Shown here: positions 35,923 to 48,400 of the stretch, one piece after another
Layout: every line of letters starts with the position of its first letter
Position numbering within the stretch: position 1 is the first letter of the stretch
Assembly: GCA_016785225.1 (NCBI GenBank)
Contig: JAFBJZ010000112.1
Location: 1,240,001-1,304,000 of the forward strand
From: Psettodes erumei
Lineage: Eukaryota > Chordata > Actinopteri > Pleuronectiformes > Psettodidae
DNA: 64,000 bases
Direction of reading: 5' to 3'
The notes under the pieces: model-generated
What the model was told of the DNA's origin: nothing
Databases searched by the model: none
The model's input: only the letters and a program-made list of their open reading frames with translations
Position numbers and translations under genes: made by a program

Positions 35923-38900
35923 GCAGCAACAGCAGCAGGTCTGTTCCCCCACATCTGCTGAAGGTGGTAACAGAGCCAGGGTACAGGAATGATAAACTAA
36001 GTGAGGATGGTGGGGGTGCAGCCTTGGAGACAAAGAGATCTCTCACTTGTTTGGATACTAAACTCTCTACTGAAGGTTTCATGTGTATGTGGCCTGTCAC
36101 CTACAAACCTCATAGTATTGCATAATTTACAGGAATGCAGTCCTTGCTTTTCTTCTGGTGTGCTCTCAAAGCTGTCTCCTGTCTTGACTGGTGTATAACT
36201 CTGATAACACTCTTGTATGTGGATTAAACCAAATTTGGCCAACATCACATTGTGGTTTCTTTCTGGTGTTTCTCTTGTCAGCAGCTGCTGGAAACCACAG
36301 TGTGATAAAACTTAGTCCTCAAGCGTTTTAAACTGTGACAGCCCATCAAAACTGTATGAAGGAAATTAAATATATACAAATTAAGCTGTTTCCTTTTTGT
36401 ATATCTGCCTTGACTGGTGTATTAATCTTGTATGGGGATAGAAACCAAATTGAGCTAATATCACAATGACAGTCTGTGCAAACTGATGGTTTGATCCACA
36501 CCAGCCATAAATCCTTTATTAAAAGATGGGCTTCTGTTTTAACTAAATAACCATTTGAACAACAGCATGGTGGAGGGATAACGTGCCTTCATGTGAAGCT
36601 TTCTGGAAAAGTTCATCAAAGCTTTGGCAAGCATTTCCATGGCCCCTTTCAAGTCACTGTAAAAGGTGTTCCAGTTTATTTCTCTTTTTCCACTTCAGCT
36701 TCTTATTGTCTTTTAAGGTCTGACATATTGTTTCAGTCAGTCTCATCAATTGTCTTCTTTGTCCACAGTGTCTGAGAACCCAGGAATGTCAGGGTGATGT
36801 CAACGCCAGCTTCGCCCAACTGCTGAGAGAGCTCAACAAGGGAGAAGCTCTGTACACCCTGAGTGTTGCCAACAGACTGTACGGGGAGCAGTCCTACCAG
36901 TTTCTTCCGGTGTGTGTTTCAGCATGTGTGATGTGATCCTCATGGTGAGGTGTGGTTTTGTGTACAGTGTTAGGTGGGAGTGGATGAAAGACACAGGTAG
37001 AACTCTTTAAGCGAGTGCACAGTAGGCCAGCATACAAGCAAGTAAAACAGTGATTGTGAAAAGACTCTCCTGGCTGTAATGACTGTAAATTGCATTAAGT
37101 CATGTATAGATTATGATTATATTTTGTATAGGTGATCAGAATCACTTAATGTGTTGATGATGATTCCAGGATTTCTTAGAACAAACCAGGAAGTACTATG
37201 ATGCAGAGCTGGAGTCTGTGGACTTCATAAACAAGTATGAGGCAGCAAGGCTCCAAATCAACAGCTGGGTGGAGAAGCAGACACAAGGTGGGTCTCACAC
37301 ACTATCACTATATTAATACACCTCCATGTTCCCTTCATGCATTGCAGTTGCAATGAAGAACAAACAAATCTTGAGAGGAGCTGGTCTGATGAGCAGGTGG
37401 AACAGCACATTAATGATGATTAATGACAGTCTTCTGTCCATCTCATCTTTGTTTGTAGAAATAGCTGCATGCAGACACACATTACACAGCCATCAGTTTG
37501 AGAGTGTGACTTAATCCAGATTACTTGGTATCAAGACAGAAAGATTCCATATCAGTGTAGCCATTATAGAGTAAATAACCCTGGAAATCAAGATGCCTTT
37601 AAGAATCTGTGTTCTGATGAACATGGTTTAAATAAAAATTCTACATTGGTGAACCATGGAAACTGAGCTTATCATTTCTTTATCATATCAAATTCTTAGA
37701 TAAGATTAAGAATTTGCTGACCGAGGGTGTGGTGGACAGCATGACCAGGATGGTGTTGGTCAATGCCATCTACTTCAAAGGCAGCTGGAACAAGAAGTTT
37801 GAGGAGCGTCAAACACAGGATGCTCAGTTCAGACTCAACAAGGTAACACTACACCGACAAATGTTCTGTGCTTCAACGCTGTAAAGTGCAGATAGTCTGT
37901 TTCTCTCAGGCTATAGCATATAACGAAATACATTATAATACATACTATTACATCAACCAGAAATCCAATATAGAGATCTTACAATTATGAAGGATTTCAT
38001 GAATCGTTGGATATCATGATAATGCAGTTATATTTCATTATATATCAACATATTGACTGTGTGATTCATGGTACAGGTGCTATTATAATTTCAACGCATT
38101 GTTTCATGAATGAAGCCCCATGTCAGTAATGAGTCTGACTATGCAGCATTCCAGCATCGTGCCTTTCTTAATTATTTTGCCCCATTCTGAATATTGAACT
38201 TGTTTGTTTTTGTGCCAGCTTCCTTGGATGTGAACTGTGATGATCTCGTGAGATAAGCTTGACCAATCTATTCTTTTATTTCACATTGTAGCAAAGAAAC
38301 TGGCCTCAGTCCACAGAGTTACACAGGTCATAGGAGAAAGCATGAATTACTTCTCTAACCACTCTACATGTAGATCACTGCAACAAGGTGATGTGTACAA
38401 AGTTTGAGTTCACTTATGTGTTTTTCTCTCTTTGCTGTTTTCAGAATGACAGTAAGCCAGTGAAGATGATGCATCAGAAATCAAAGTTCCCTTTGACCTT
38501 CATCCCTGAAGTCAACTGTCAGGTAATCTAGAAATTCATTAAATTGATCAGTTAACACAGTATGTCTTTCACTCCATCAAACACCTGGTAACTGACCAGG
38601 CAGCAGCTAATCATGTTTTACCTCTGTCACTGAATATGAATGAGATTAAAGAATAATATATTAGATTTTGGTTATGATCCAGAGGTTTTTTTCACAACTA
38701 CAAAGCTTGTTTTTGATTGTTGACCAGCTGTTTATCCTTTTGGTCATATTGTAAAACCACAAAGGTAATTATATAATCAACAATCACACATGTTTTGGAT
38801 GTCAGGCATTAGTCCTGCCTTTGTTCTTGAATAAAGAATTTCACACACTTTTGGTAGTTAGTAGATTTGAGTTTTTGAGCAGGACAAAAGAGAAAATGAG

Positions 38901-40947
38901 ATTAGAATTTTACTTGAGAGTTTGACTACTCTAACCCCTCAATGAAGTTCTCATGTTTTAGCTAGCAAGTTGGTCCAAGTTCCAAACAAGTCCTAAGCCA
39001 TTTACTCTTGGTCAAGTCAAGTCAAGTCGAGGCCTCGATTAAGGAAATTCAAGTCTCTGTTCAAGTCACTTTTATATTATTAGTACCTGTCCAGCTAGAG
39101 TTTCATAAGAAGCAAGCGAGAGCAGCGGAGAGCATTGTTCAGGACCTATGTCAAACGACAGAGGTGTTCAGGTCAGCGTTTGCAGCTTTTTTTTGAGTGA
39201 ACATTTTAAATAAATCAACATTGAAAAATTGATGTTCACTTGGAGATGGAGATTCAACATTCTGGTTGTTGGGTTAATTAATGACAGGATATCAATACAC
39301 ATCAGGCTAATACTAGCTACTTTAGTTATGGAGTTGTAAGAGAACAGATACAATCTGGTTTACATTAACATAATATCACATCAGCCCTTACTAACATTTA
39401 GTTAGATTTAAGTCCTCAACAGAGGAATAAAGTTTGATATTGTATTGTGGAGATCTTTGTTGAGCAGGTCTTGCAGGTCTTGCATTCAGCTGTTTGCTCC
39501 CCCCCTCATTTGTGGATTTTTTAAAGCCGAATGTGATAACACAGTAATAGTTCATGATGATCGACCAAAGCCAGAACGCATCAGGAGCTGTCGCAGGGCC
39601 CTCGACGGACTGTCATCCACAAGTTATCAGAACAGTGACTCAAGATGACTGGAGTCCACGTCTCTGCTCCTAACTAGCTGTTGTTATTGCACAGCACCAT
39701 CCAAAGGCCCACCCTTATTGACTGTGGGCTACTTGACAGTAACGACAGACTCCTTTTATTTCTCACCTATTTTTCTTCTCTTTAATGACATCCCACAGAT
39801 GCACACACTGCAGTGTAGTTAGTAATAGTCTATCAAGGTGTTGTATCTGCACTGCAGTGTTTGCTATATAAGTGTCAATGCATGTGCATGTGTCCCCATT
39901 CTCTCAGATTTTCTGAGAACTCCAGATATGGTATACGCTTTAAAATGACTAAAGATCACTAAGTAGTTTTGAACGATTTTGGATCAAATGACCGAAGAGA
40001 TTGGGGGGGTTATCGAATTTTTACGAGGGGGATGAATTTTGATGGATTTTCTTTTAAGGTGGAAGGCATCCCCTTGAATACTGGTTGCCTGCCAACTCAA
40101 CAAGCTATCCAGCTAAAATGCAGTATATTTGCTGTAATCTTGCCAACATGCCATTGTGCAGGTCCTGGAGCTGCCTTACAAAGGGAAGGAGCTCAGCATG
40201 CTCATCTTTCTCCCCAGTGATATCGAGGACAGTTCAACTGGTCTGGAGAAGGTAGGAAATGATCACACAGGCACTTCCACTCATAAACAAACTCACAAGA
40301 CACAAACTAAGAACTGATTCTGTGTCCACACCCAGCTGGAGAAAGGGCTGACCTATGAGAACTTTGTGGAGTGGACTCGTCCAGACATGATGGATTCAAC
40401 AGAGGTCCGGGTGGGCCTGCCTCGGTTCAAGATGGAGGAGAACTACGACATGAAGGACGTCCTGGTCAGCATGGGCATGGTTGATGCCTTTGATGTGTCA
40501 AAGAGTGACTTTTCAGGTAGGACATGTACATGTAAGCTACATCAGAAATGTTCGTTATTATATAAAGATCAGGATTCCAGGAAACTTGGCTTCTGTCAAG
40601 TAAAAATACTGAGGTTTGCCTAAATGTGCCCTGCATCCCTGTGAAGGAGCACGAGAGGAGGTACTATCATTATCATATCTCATTTAAAATATTCTCTGTC
40701 CATCTCTTCTATTACAGGCATGTCTCCTGCCAATGACCTTTTTCTGTCAAAAGTCATCCACAAAGCTTTTGTGGAGGTCAACGAGGAGGGAACTGAGGCT
40801 GCTGCTGCCACTGGTGCTGTCATGATGCTGCGCTGTGCCCCTCTGCCTCCAGCCCTCTTCATCGCAGACCATCCCTTCCTCTTCTTCATCCGACATAACA
40901 GCTCCATGAGCGTTCTGTTTGCCGGCCGGTACTGCTCCCCTGAGTAA
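34191..40947 (+). CDS. serpinb1: serpinb1-like gene B, nine coding exons, 413 aa, Arg-Cys reactive centre, poly-Gln CD loop
   Basis: Exons: 34191-34367, 35855-35938, 36769-36909, 37170-37287, 37700-37842, 38445-38522, 40162-40251, 40336-40516 and 40718-40947 (TAA). The total is 1242 bases in one frame, phases identical to gene A. It is a cytosolic clade-B serpin with hinge EEGTEAAAAT and the signature around FIADHPFLFF. Aligned with SERPINB1, the reactive loop reads P4-P2 M-M-L, P1 Arg, P1' Cys. The CD-loop exon (28 codons) ends in 15 consecutive Gln encoded by mixed CAG/CAA. The start lies five bases after the acceptor ttgtag, as in D. The large final-third intron (38523-40161) holds no recognisable gene. 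Confidence 0.94.
35855..35938 (+). other. CD-loop exon of gene B with 15-Gln tract
   Basis: Acceptor cctag, donor cag/gtctgt, 84 bases, phase 0 at both ends. The codons encode a VLCLTEARQPQIE lead and then 15 Gln (12 CAG, 3 CAA). Skipping the exon would keep the frame. In clade-B serpins this position is the variable loop between helices C and D. Confidence 0.85.
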
Positions 40948-41382
40948 GCACCACACAGCTGAGAGCAGTTGATGTCAGATGGGAGCAGGGCTTGTTTGGT
41001 GTTACTGGAAAATGTTAATAATCACAGCTCTAGAGTTCCCATCCTGTATTTGCAGGATCAGGATGATGAGTGACAACTATGGTGTTGGATTTTTTTAAAG
41101 TTGTGGCTTCTTGTCTGCATCACATGAGTTATTCTCTGTTTATCCTGTGCCTCCCTGAACATTAGCTCCCCACACTGTTTATCCTCTGCACCTAATCTCA
41201 CCCTTAGGTTTTGGCTCATTTTGTCTGTAATACATGTTTGGCCCTATTTGCTGCAGCTTCACAACCTGCATTAGCTCTACATTTATCATCACATCATTAC
41301 ATTTCTATTATGGCTTTTATCCAGCAGCACAGACATCAAATGTACATTCACAGAACATACAATTGGAATGTTTTATATATTC

Positions 41383-41579
41383 AATAAACCAAAGATATTG
41401 TGATGGAATCACATAGACAGATAGATATGTTCTTGGTGATAATGTCAAGTGCAATTTTATATTATAAGTGTACCATTATGCATATAGAAATATAGCCGGA
41501 AAAACAACAAGCATTTATGTGAAATTTTGAATTGGCATGGTGTTCCAGTCATTTTATGTATCCTCATACATGGAATAAA
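41383..41579 (+). terminator. gene B polyadenylation signals
   Basis: AATAAA occurs at 41383-41388 and again at 41574-41579, about 440 and 630 bases after the stop. The second lies in a block conserved near the gene D 3' end at about 63465, where the hexamer is ATTAAA. Confidence 0.5.
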
Positions 41580-42728
41580 AGTGTGATTCACAAATATTTT
41601 ATGTCACTTTTTTTTTTTTAAATTCCAATTATTGACATGTTGATAGATCTGGTTTAGCCACGTGTGATAAGAAGGACACTGTGCAAGTTGAGCATTTGTT
41701 GCAGAAGTGTAATTATGACGGCTTGTCTATGAGAAGTCATCATGTTATATCCTGTTTTGTCTGCAAAACCTAACATTCTGCTAATGAATGCTGCTTGATT
41801 TGCTCAGACTTAACACAGCTGAAGACATGACACCCTTCTATTGTGAATATAACACACTTTAGGAATGTGTTTGAAGTATAAAATAAAAATTAGGACGTTG
41901 GTTCCACTTGGTTCCAAGACGTTATAAATACTGTCGTTAACGTATTTCACTACATTTGAAAAGCTGTAAAATTCTACTTTAATGGAATGGTATGTCTATT
42001 GTCTCTACTGCTATTACATTATATTAGTATATTAATTTATTTACCCCTAAATGCTATATTTTGGGGCCCATTCATTCTGAAGTATCTTGCAAATGCCCCT
42101 TCACAATCCTACTTCTCTGAGTTTTTCGGTGGGTTGCAATGTAATGTGTGTAGGTGTATATTGACAGCTATGTGCCAAAGTGTGTAACATCAAGGTTTCA
42201 TGTACTCCAGTTTAAATTGCAACTTTAAAGAGAACTACACTTTATGCTCTAATCCTCTTTCAATTGAGACTTGCAGGATTCCATCAGATTCTCACACATC
42301 AATAAAATTTCTTCCAAGTTTATCATATATGGTATCTGATGACATAAGACGATCCTCTAATAATATTCATTTCATATTTGTTTTCTGAAATGCCACTTTA
42401 CCCAGGTTTCCCCCTCTAAACCTCTCAGATGGATTCAGTTAACAGTTTGAGGACTGTTACAGTCCCCAACAGGGTGTGATTGTTTGCAAGTGCTAAGGGT
42501 TAAGGAAGATGTATGTTTTTCTTGGTGGGGTTGTGACATTCCACTGTAGGTGTGTGTAACTGTGGATTGTAAAGTCCACGTACATGCTGTGTCACTCCTC
42601 AGGTTCAGCAGACCTCAGCCCAGCATCATGCTTCATGGTCTTACAGCCAGTCAGTCCACCTCAGGGTATTTAAAGACTGAGGGGCTGCTCTTGGCCACTT
42701 GGTGCTGCTTACTTACATCTTGACTATG
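41580..42728. other. intergenic, between gene B 3' end and Tc1 fragment
   Basis: AT-rich with no reading frame of note. 41640-41700 (atctggtttagcca...gataagaaggacactgtgca) matches the region beyond gene D at 63535-63575, so the duplicated block extends past the polyadenylation signals. Confidence 0.45.
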
Positions 42729-42730
42729 TA

Positions 42731-43960
42731 CAGTCAAGCCCGAAATTATTTATACCCCTGGCACAGTTTGATTAAAAGTACTTGTCTTATTATAATAAGA
42801 TGATGTACAAGAGGCATCATTGTGGGAAAAAATATTTCTCAGCTTTTATTTACATTTCAACAAAAATTGGCGTGTCCAAAATTATTTATACCCTTCTTAA
42901 TAATCAATAGAAAAGCCTTTATTGGCTCTTACAGCGATCAAGCACTTCCTATAATTGCTGACCACCTTTCTGCTGAGGGACAGCCTGAGAAAAGGTAAAT
43001 GGGAGATTGAGCGTCACAGATGCGCCCCCTGCTGTCGGAAAGGAGTCATCGCAGAGTGAGCTGATGGATGGGGGGAAGCGTGCCACCGAGAGAAAAAGAG
43101 ACTTTTGTTGAGATTATTATTGTTGTTCCAGTCGGGAGCAAGACAGTGTGCGTTCATATACCAGTGAGTGTAGTGTTTATGGTTGTCAAATCACTGTTCA
43201 TTATGGTTTATTCCTATGTTGATAATCCGGCTAACCAATTAGCTCGTTAAAGCTAATAATTGTTAATAGTAAGCAGTCTCTCACACGTGTATGTTTATAT
43301 TATTAATGTATATTATTGGTTGTTAAAAACAAGAGGATCATTCGCTATTATTGATTATTTACCACTACTGGTAGCTTAGTGTACAGTTAAAATTATGTGC
43401 TGTTCTGATAACTGTTTTTTTCTTATTCTCTGTTACAGAACCACACACACCAACACACACACATACTTTTCACACCTATTTCACACACATTTCATCCACA
43501 CACATAATCATCCATCACACTCACACCCTCAACATTCTTGAACGACAATAAAGGCAAGGAACATCATCTGGACTCGTGCATTTTAACTGATGCCCCCCAG
43601 CGGCCATAAGTGTTTCCATCCAGTTTATATACAGTCCTCAGAATAAACTCCAGAACAACCTTTTTGCATGTCCCCACTGGTATTTTTGCCCATTCATCTT
43701 TAGCAATGAGTTCCAACTCTTTCAGGTTGGAGGGTCTCTACTTGATGTTGTTGTTGAGAATCTTGATGTATTGTTCTTTTTTCATGGTGCCCTTTACTGT
43801 GATTAGGTTCCCTGGTCCACTGGCTGAAAAACACCCCCAAAGCATTAGGTTCCCACCACCATGTTTGAGAGTGGGGATGGTGTTCTTAGTGTTGAAGCCT
43901 TCTCCTTTTTTACGCCAAATGAAGGATACATCATTGTGGTCAAACAATTCAATTTTTTTT
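42731..43960 (-). mobile_element. Tc1-like element fragment interrupted by an unrelated insertion
   Basis: A TA at 42729-42730 is followed by the same inverted repeat (cagtcaagcccgaaatt) as the 31-32 kb element. The transposase remains on the minus strand at 43968-43738 (block GGGNLMLWGCFSAS). Sequence matching the other copy breaks at about 42975 and resumes at about 43665. The insert between ends in ...aataaaggcaaggaacatc and may be a retroposed or other mobile fragment. Confidence 0.65.
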
Positions 43961-44330
43961 AGAATCATGTTTCATATTAATGTTTCTTAAAATTATTGTT
44001 TAATCAATTGCTGATTGCACATGGTCTTTATCTCAGTATTCAGCCATGCATCTGTCCAAACCTTTTCTGTACCACTTTATTTGTTTGGGGTCATACGAGG
44101 CAAATGCCTCTCGAAGCCCATAAGCAGAAAACATGTAACAAAACTTTGATCCGGGTGGGTGTGTCACTCAGTGATAGGTGTGATTTCTAGAGACATTCTC
44201 AAACTGCAGCCACCCATTTTATTTGGGTGTGTCAGCCTCTAACATCACAAAAGCGAACTCAAACAGAAAAGTCCCCAATCCAAGGAATAACTGTTATTGC
44301 AAGATTACACATCATTTCTGATTAAGTGAA
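43960..44330 (+). pseudogene. duplicated gene A 5' flank (promoter relic 2)
   Basis: It is nearly the same as 30760-31110 and clearly related to the gene A 5' flank at 20930-21200, sharing ggggtcatacgaggcaaatg and aacatcacaaaagcgaa. It continues at 44335-44368 with a match to the gene A intron near 22610-22635 (tggttca-gatgtgact). It lies about 1 kb downstream of the gene C 3' end, with no serpin exon attached. Confidence 0.7.
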
Positions 44331-44370
44331 AGGTTGTGTAACTGGTTCATGATGTGACTGTGACAACATA

Positions 44371-44459
44371 CAGTCATGCCCAAAATTATTCATACGCCCG
44401 GCAAATTTTGGCTTAAAGTTAAAATTTGCCAGGGGCATGAATATTTTCGGGCTTGACTG
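44371..44459. mobile_element. 89-bp miniature element of two back-to-back Tc1 inverted repeats
   Basis: TA at 44369-44370 and TA at 44460-44461 flank it. The left half (cagtcatgcccaaaattatt...) is the inverted repeat of the right half (...ttttcgggcttgactg). The ends match the Tc1-like element at 31-32 kb. No coding capacity. Confidence 0.85.
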
Positions 44460-44854
44460 TATGTGACAAAATACTTTTGTCAGGATCTAATCTGTAGTTG
44501 TTTGATGACCTTGTTTGACATCCATGTCAGAGGTGGTGACAATTGGTTGTGACATGTATTACTCGTGTACTGTCAGGGTAGAAAAAAAACACTAAAAGTA
44601 GTTACTGTAATATATTTATTCTTCCTCAAGCAGAATTGATCAAAGTGTAGGGGCTGAGATCACAACAACCAGTATGGTATTAACGTTGCAAATAATGGTC
44701 ACACGGCACAACATCCTTCTGAACCAGATCTGCCAAAATGTCAAAAAAAGGATTTTTTAATGACATTGAACATAAAAATGACCTGAACACCATTAAAATT
44801 CAAAACTTCAGATAGACTTTTGTTCTTGTCTGTATTCGTTATGTGCATTATGGT

Positions 44855-44860
44855 TTTATT
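44855..44860 (-). terminator. candidate gene C polyadenylation signal
   Basis: TTTATT reads AATAAA on the minus strand, about 600 bases after the gene C stop, similar in distance to the signals of genes B and D. Confidence 0.4.
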
Positions 44861-45455
44861 AATGATATAAAAGTGCACTTTACATAATCACCAGGAACAT
44901 ATCTATCTGCCAATGTGATTTCATCACAGTATTCCCTTTGGTTAACTGAATATAAAACAATTAAATTATATTGTTCTGTCAATGTACAATTGATGTCTGT
45001 GCTGCCAGATAAAAAAAGGGATAGTAATGAATGCAAATTCTTTCTAAGGGTGTAAAGTACAACAAAGGCCAAATTTGACTAATGGTAAAGACAAACATAG
45101 AGCTAATGCAGGTTGTGAAGCTGCAGCAAATAGGGCCAAACATGTATTACAGACAAAATGAGCCAAAACCTAAGGGTGAGATTAGGTGCAGAGGATAAAC
45201 AGTGTGGGGAGCTAATGTTCAGGGAGGCACAGGATAAACAGAGAATCACTCATGTGATGCAGACAAGAAGCCACAACTTTAAAAAAATCCAACACCATAG
45301 TTGTTACTCATCATCCTGATCCTGCAAATACAGGATGGGAACTCAGGGTGTGATTAGTTATAGTAAAGTCTAGAGCTGTGATTATTAACATTTTCCAGTA
45401 ACACCAAACAAGCCCTGCTCCCATCTGACATCAACTGCTCTCAGCTGTGTGGTGC

Positions 45456-48400
45456 TTACTCAGGGGAGCAGTACCGGCCGGCAAACAGAACGCTCATGGA
45501 GCTGTTATGTCGGATGAAGAAGAGGAAGGGATGGTCTGCGATGAAGGTGGGGGTAACCATTCCAGGAAAACAGCCCAACACTGAGATGACAGCAGTTGCA
45601 GCAGCAGCCTCAGTTCCCTCCTCGTTGACCTCCAAGAAAGCTTTGTGGACGACTTTCGACAGAACCAGGTCATTGGCAGCAGACATGCCTATCACAGAAG
45701 AGATGGACAGAGAATATTTTATATGAATATAATACTCACACTAGATGACAAGGATGAAGAACAGGTTGATTTGGGAGAACTAGTATTTTTACCTGAGAAG
45801 TCACTTTTTGACACATCAAAGGCATCAACCATGCCCATGCTGACCAGGACGTCCTTCATGTCGTAGTTCTCCTCCATCTTGAACCGAGGCAGGCCCACCT
45901 CGACCTTTGTTGAATCCATCGTATCTGGACGGGTCCACTCCACAAAGTTCTCATAGGTCAGCCCTTTCTCCAGCTGGGTGTGGACACAGAATCAGTTCTT
46001 AGTTTGTGTCTTGTGGGTTTGTTTATGAGTGGAAGTGCCTGTGTGTGCATTTCCTACCTTCTCCAGACCAGTTGAACTGTCCTCGATATCACTGGGTAGA
46101 AAGATGAGCATGCTGAGCTCCTTCCCTTTGTAAGGCAGCTCCAGGACCTGCATGAGTTGGCAGGTATAGTTATAGTTTGTTTGTTTTTTTAAGTCTGGAT
46201 TATAACCAAAATCTCATCAATTCTATTTTGAATCATGGTCAGTCTTACTCATGGCTCATGGAAGACTGCTTAAACTTAGTGACACGGGATTAGTTTAGTT
46301 AGACATACTGTATTAACTGATTAAGTAAATACATTTCTTAATTACCTGGCAGTTGACTTCAGAGATGTAATTCAAAGGGAACCTAGATTCAAGATGCATC
46401 ATCTTCACTGGCTTTGTGTCTGTCTGAAAACAGCAGATAGAAAAAAATGAACTAAACTTACTCATCAAAAACTTAACACTGGCTGAAACTTTGTACATAT
46501 CACCCTATTGCAGTTATATACAAAAGTAAGGAAAGGTGTGTTTAAAACACATTGACATCATTAATGAATGAGCGAAACATACTCAAGTAGCAAAACACTT
46601 TTCCACCCTGGTATATACAAGGCATTATATTTAAAGTTGCATTACTCTGCATCTTGCCAGGCTCCAAACTATTCACTTTGTGACAAACAGTGAACTGTTT
46701 GTCAACAATTGCGGCTCCCGAAGAAGTTACTATACAGTAGATGCAGCAATAACACCGGTTATAGTAGAAATGCAAAGACCAGCAATGAAGACTTTCCTCA
46801 ATGGAAAAGTTGTCTCCACGTCTTAGATGGTAGTTAGACAGGAGCTTCATTTGGTCACCTGCCAATTTTTGAATGCGCCTGCCTCTTGAAATTGTTACAA
46901 CACTTTAGATTTCTCTTTGTACTTTTGCTATTACTACTCAGGACTTCCACTTCACAGTTGTGTTTCTCATGGTCTCCTTCCTGTGAGATGGATAAGCTCA
47001 GCTAGACAGACAGAGAATCCCCTTCGACACAAAACAATTAATGTCTCCTTTTTCTCCTTGTACTGTTCCAAAACAGGCACATTTATTTGGTTAAAGGTAA
47101 GTCATTCCTGAGGCCTGTAACACTGCCATGCAGTATAGTTTCAGAAATGCAGCATTCATGCACAGAATGATTTATTCATGCAGTGGTACCTTGTTGAGTT
47201 TGAAGGGAACTTCCTTTGTTTCACTCTCCTCAAACTGCTCCTTCCAGCTGCCTTTGAAATAGATGGCATTGACCAGCACCATCCTGGTCATGTTGTTCAC
47301 CACACCCTTGGCCAGCAAATTCTTGATTTTATCTAAGGATTTAACAAATAAACAGTGAAGAAATAGCAAGCCCAATTGACCATTAAAGTTGATACAGTGG
47401 CAAGGTTAAGAGTTTAAGGAGCTGTCCTCAGAATCTTGCATTTATTGCAAATAGTCACATCCATTATTTAGATGTTGAAAGCTGAATTTAAAAATTATCA
47501 AAGGGAGAAAATTTAATTCCGGAGAGGAGAAGAAATCTGCTCCGGATATTTGAAGGCTGGCCATATGAGCAGGGAATGCAGGAATTGTCTCACTTGTGAT
47601 GGATTCGGTCTAAAACATTCAACAGAAACACTAGTCAATATCACACGTGACGCATACAAATGGATGGTTGCATGTGTACTTTTCTTTTTTTCTATGTGTA
47701 ATTACTGGCAGAATGGCTGAATTTTAGTTCGTTTTCATCAAGTTTTCAGATAAATGCACATCTCAAGTTTCACCACTAGGGGAGTATCCCCAGAAGTGAG
47801 CGCTGGTTGTGAACATGCTGGCGGTCTTCCGTACTTCAGACTAGTGGTGTGCGATACTGCATATCTTGGTATCGATCCGATACCAAGTAAATACGGGCCA
47901 GTATCGCCGATACCGATACTTATCAATAAATAAGGTGGATGCATCATTGAATTGCTAAATCTCAATTAATTTTCATGATCTTAAGTGTTTTTTGTGATGT
48001 TTCCTTTATTATTATTATTAAATAGTTAAAACCCAGGACAGAATTAGGGCAAAGTTTATAATTAAATAGAAAATGCTTTATTATCAAATGTTTTAAGAAA
48101 ATCTTTTTGCTTTGCGCATCTAAGTCACGTCACGTGACTCATGTGATGGCGCAACATCTAAACACAAGAGAGGGGGAGCAAAGTATGCCTGCTCTGCACT
48201 GACACAGGCGCAGCGAGTCTCCTCTTTGCCGAAACCGCGGGAAAGAGCGGGACTTAAAGAAAAGAATCGATCTCACCAGGCTAGTATCGATCCGATACGA
48301 TACCGACTTGATATCGATACAATCGATATTTGGATCGATCCGCCCACCACTACTTCAGACGGAGAACAGCCCAACAACGAACAACAAATAACGTCTCCTG

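Noticed and set aside
35880..35938. CAG tract as a simple non-coding microsatellite
   Set aside because: It sits inside a phase-0 exon with conserved splice sites in four genes, and it is interrupted by synonymous CAA codons in B and C.
35939..35966. Extending the gene B CD-loop exon to a later donor (gaag/gtggta)
   Set aside because: It would end in phase 1 while the next exon begins in phase 0. The cag/gtctgt donor keeps the phase in B, C and D.
35753..36248. Frames of 83-115 codons on the minus strand over the gene B CD-loop exon, with poly-Leu and poly-Cys runs, repeated at 51603-52110
   Set aside because: They are antisense or out-of-frame readings of the CAG tract and its flanks. The serpin reading has proper splice sites and joins in phase, and the frames recur only because B and C are duplicates.
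46542..46865. A Cys/Tyr-rich frame of about 107 codons repeated at 61376-61783
   Set aside because: It lies in the intron between two serpin exons in both arms and is preserved only because the arms are near-identical. No homologue is recognised and no initiation or splice context supports it.
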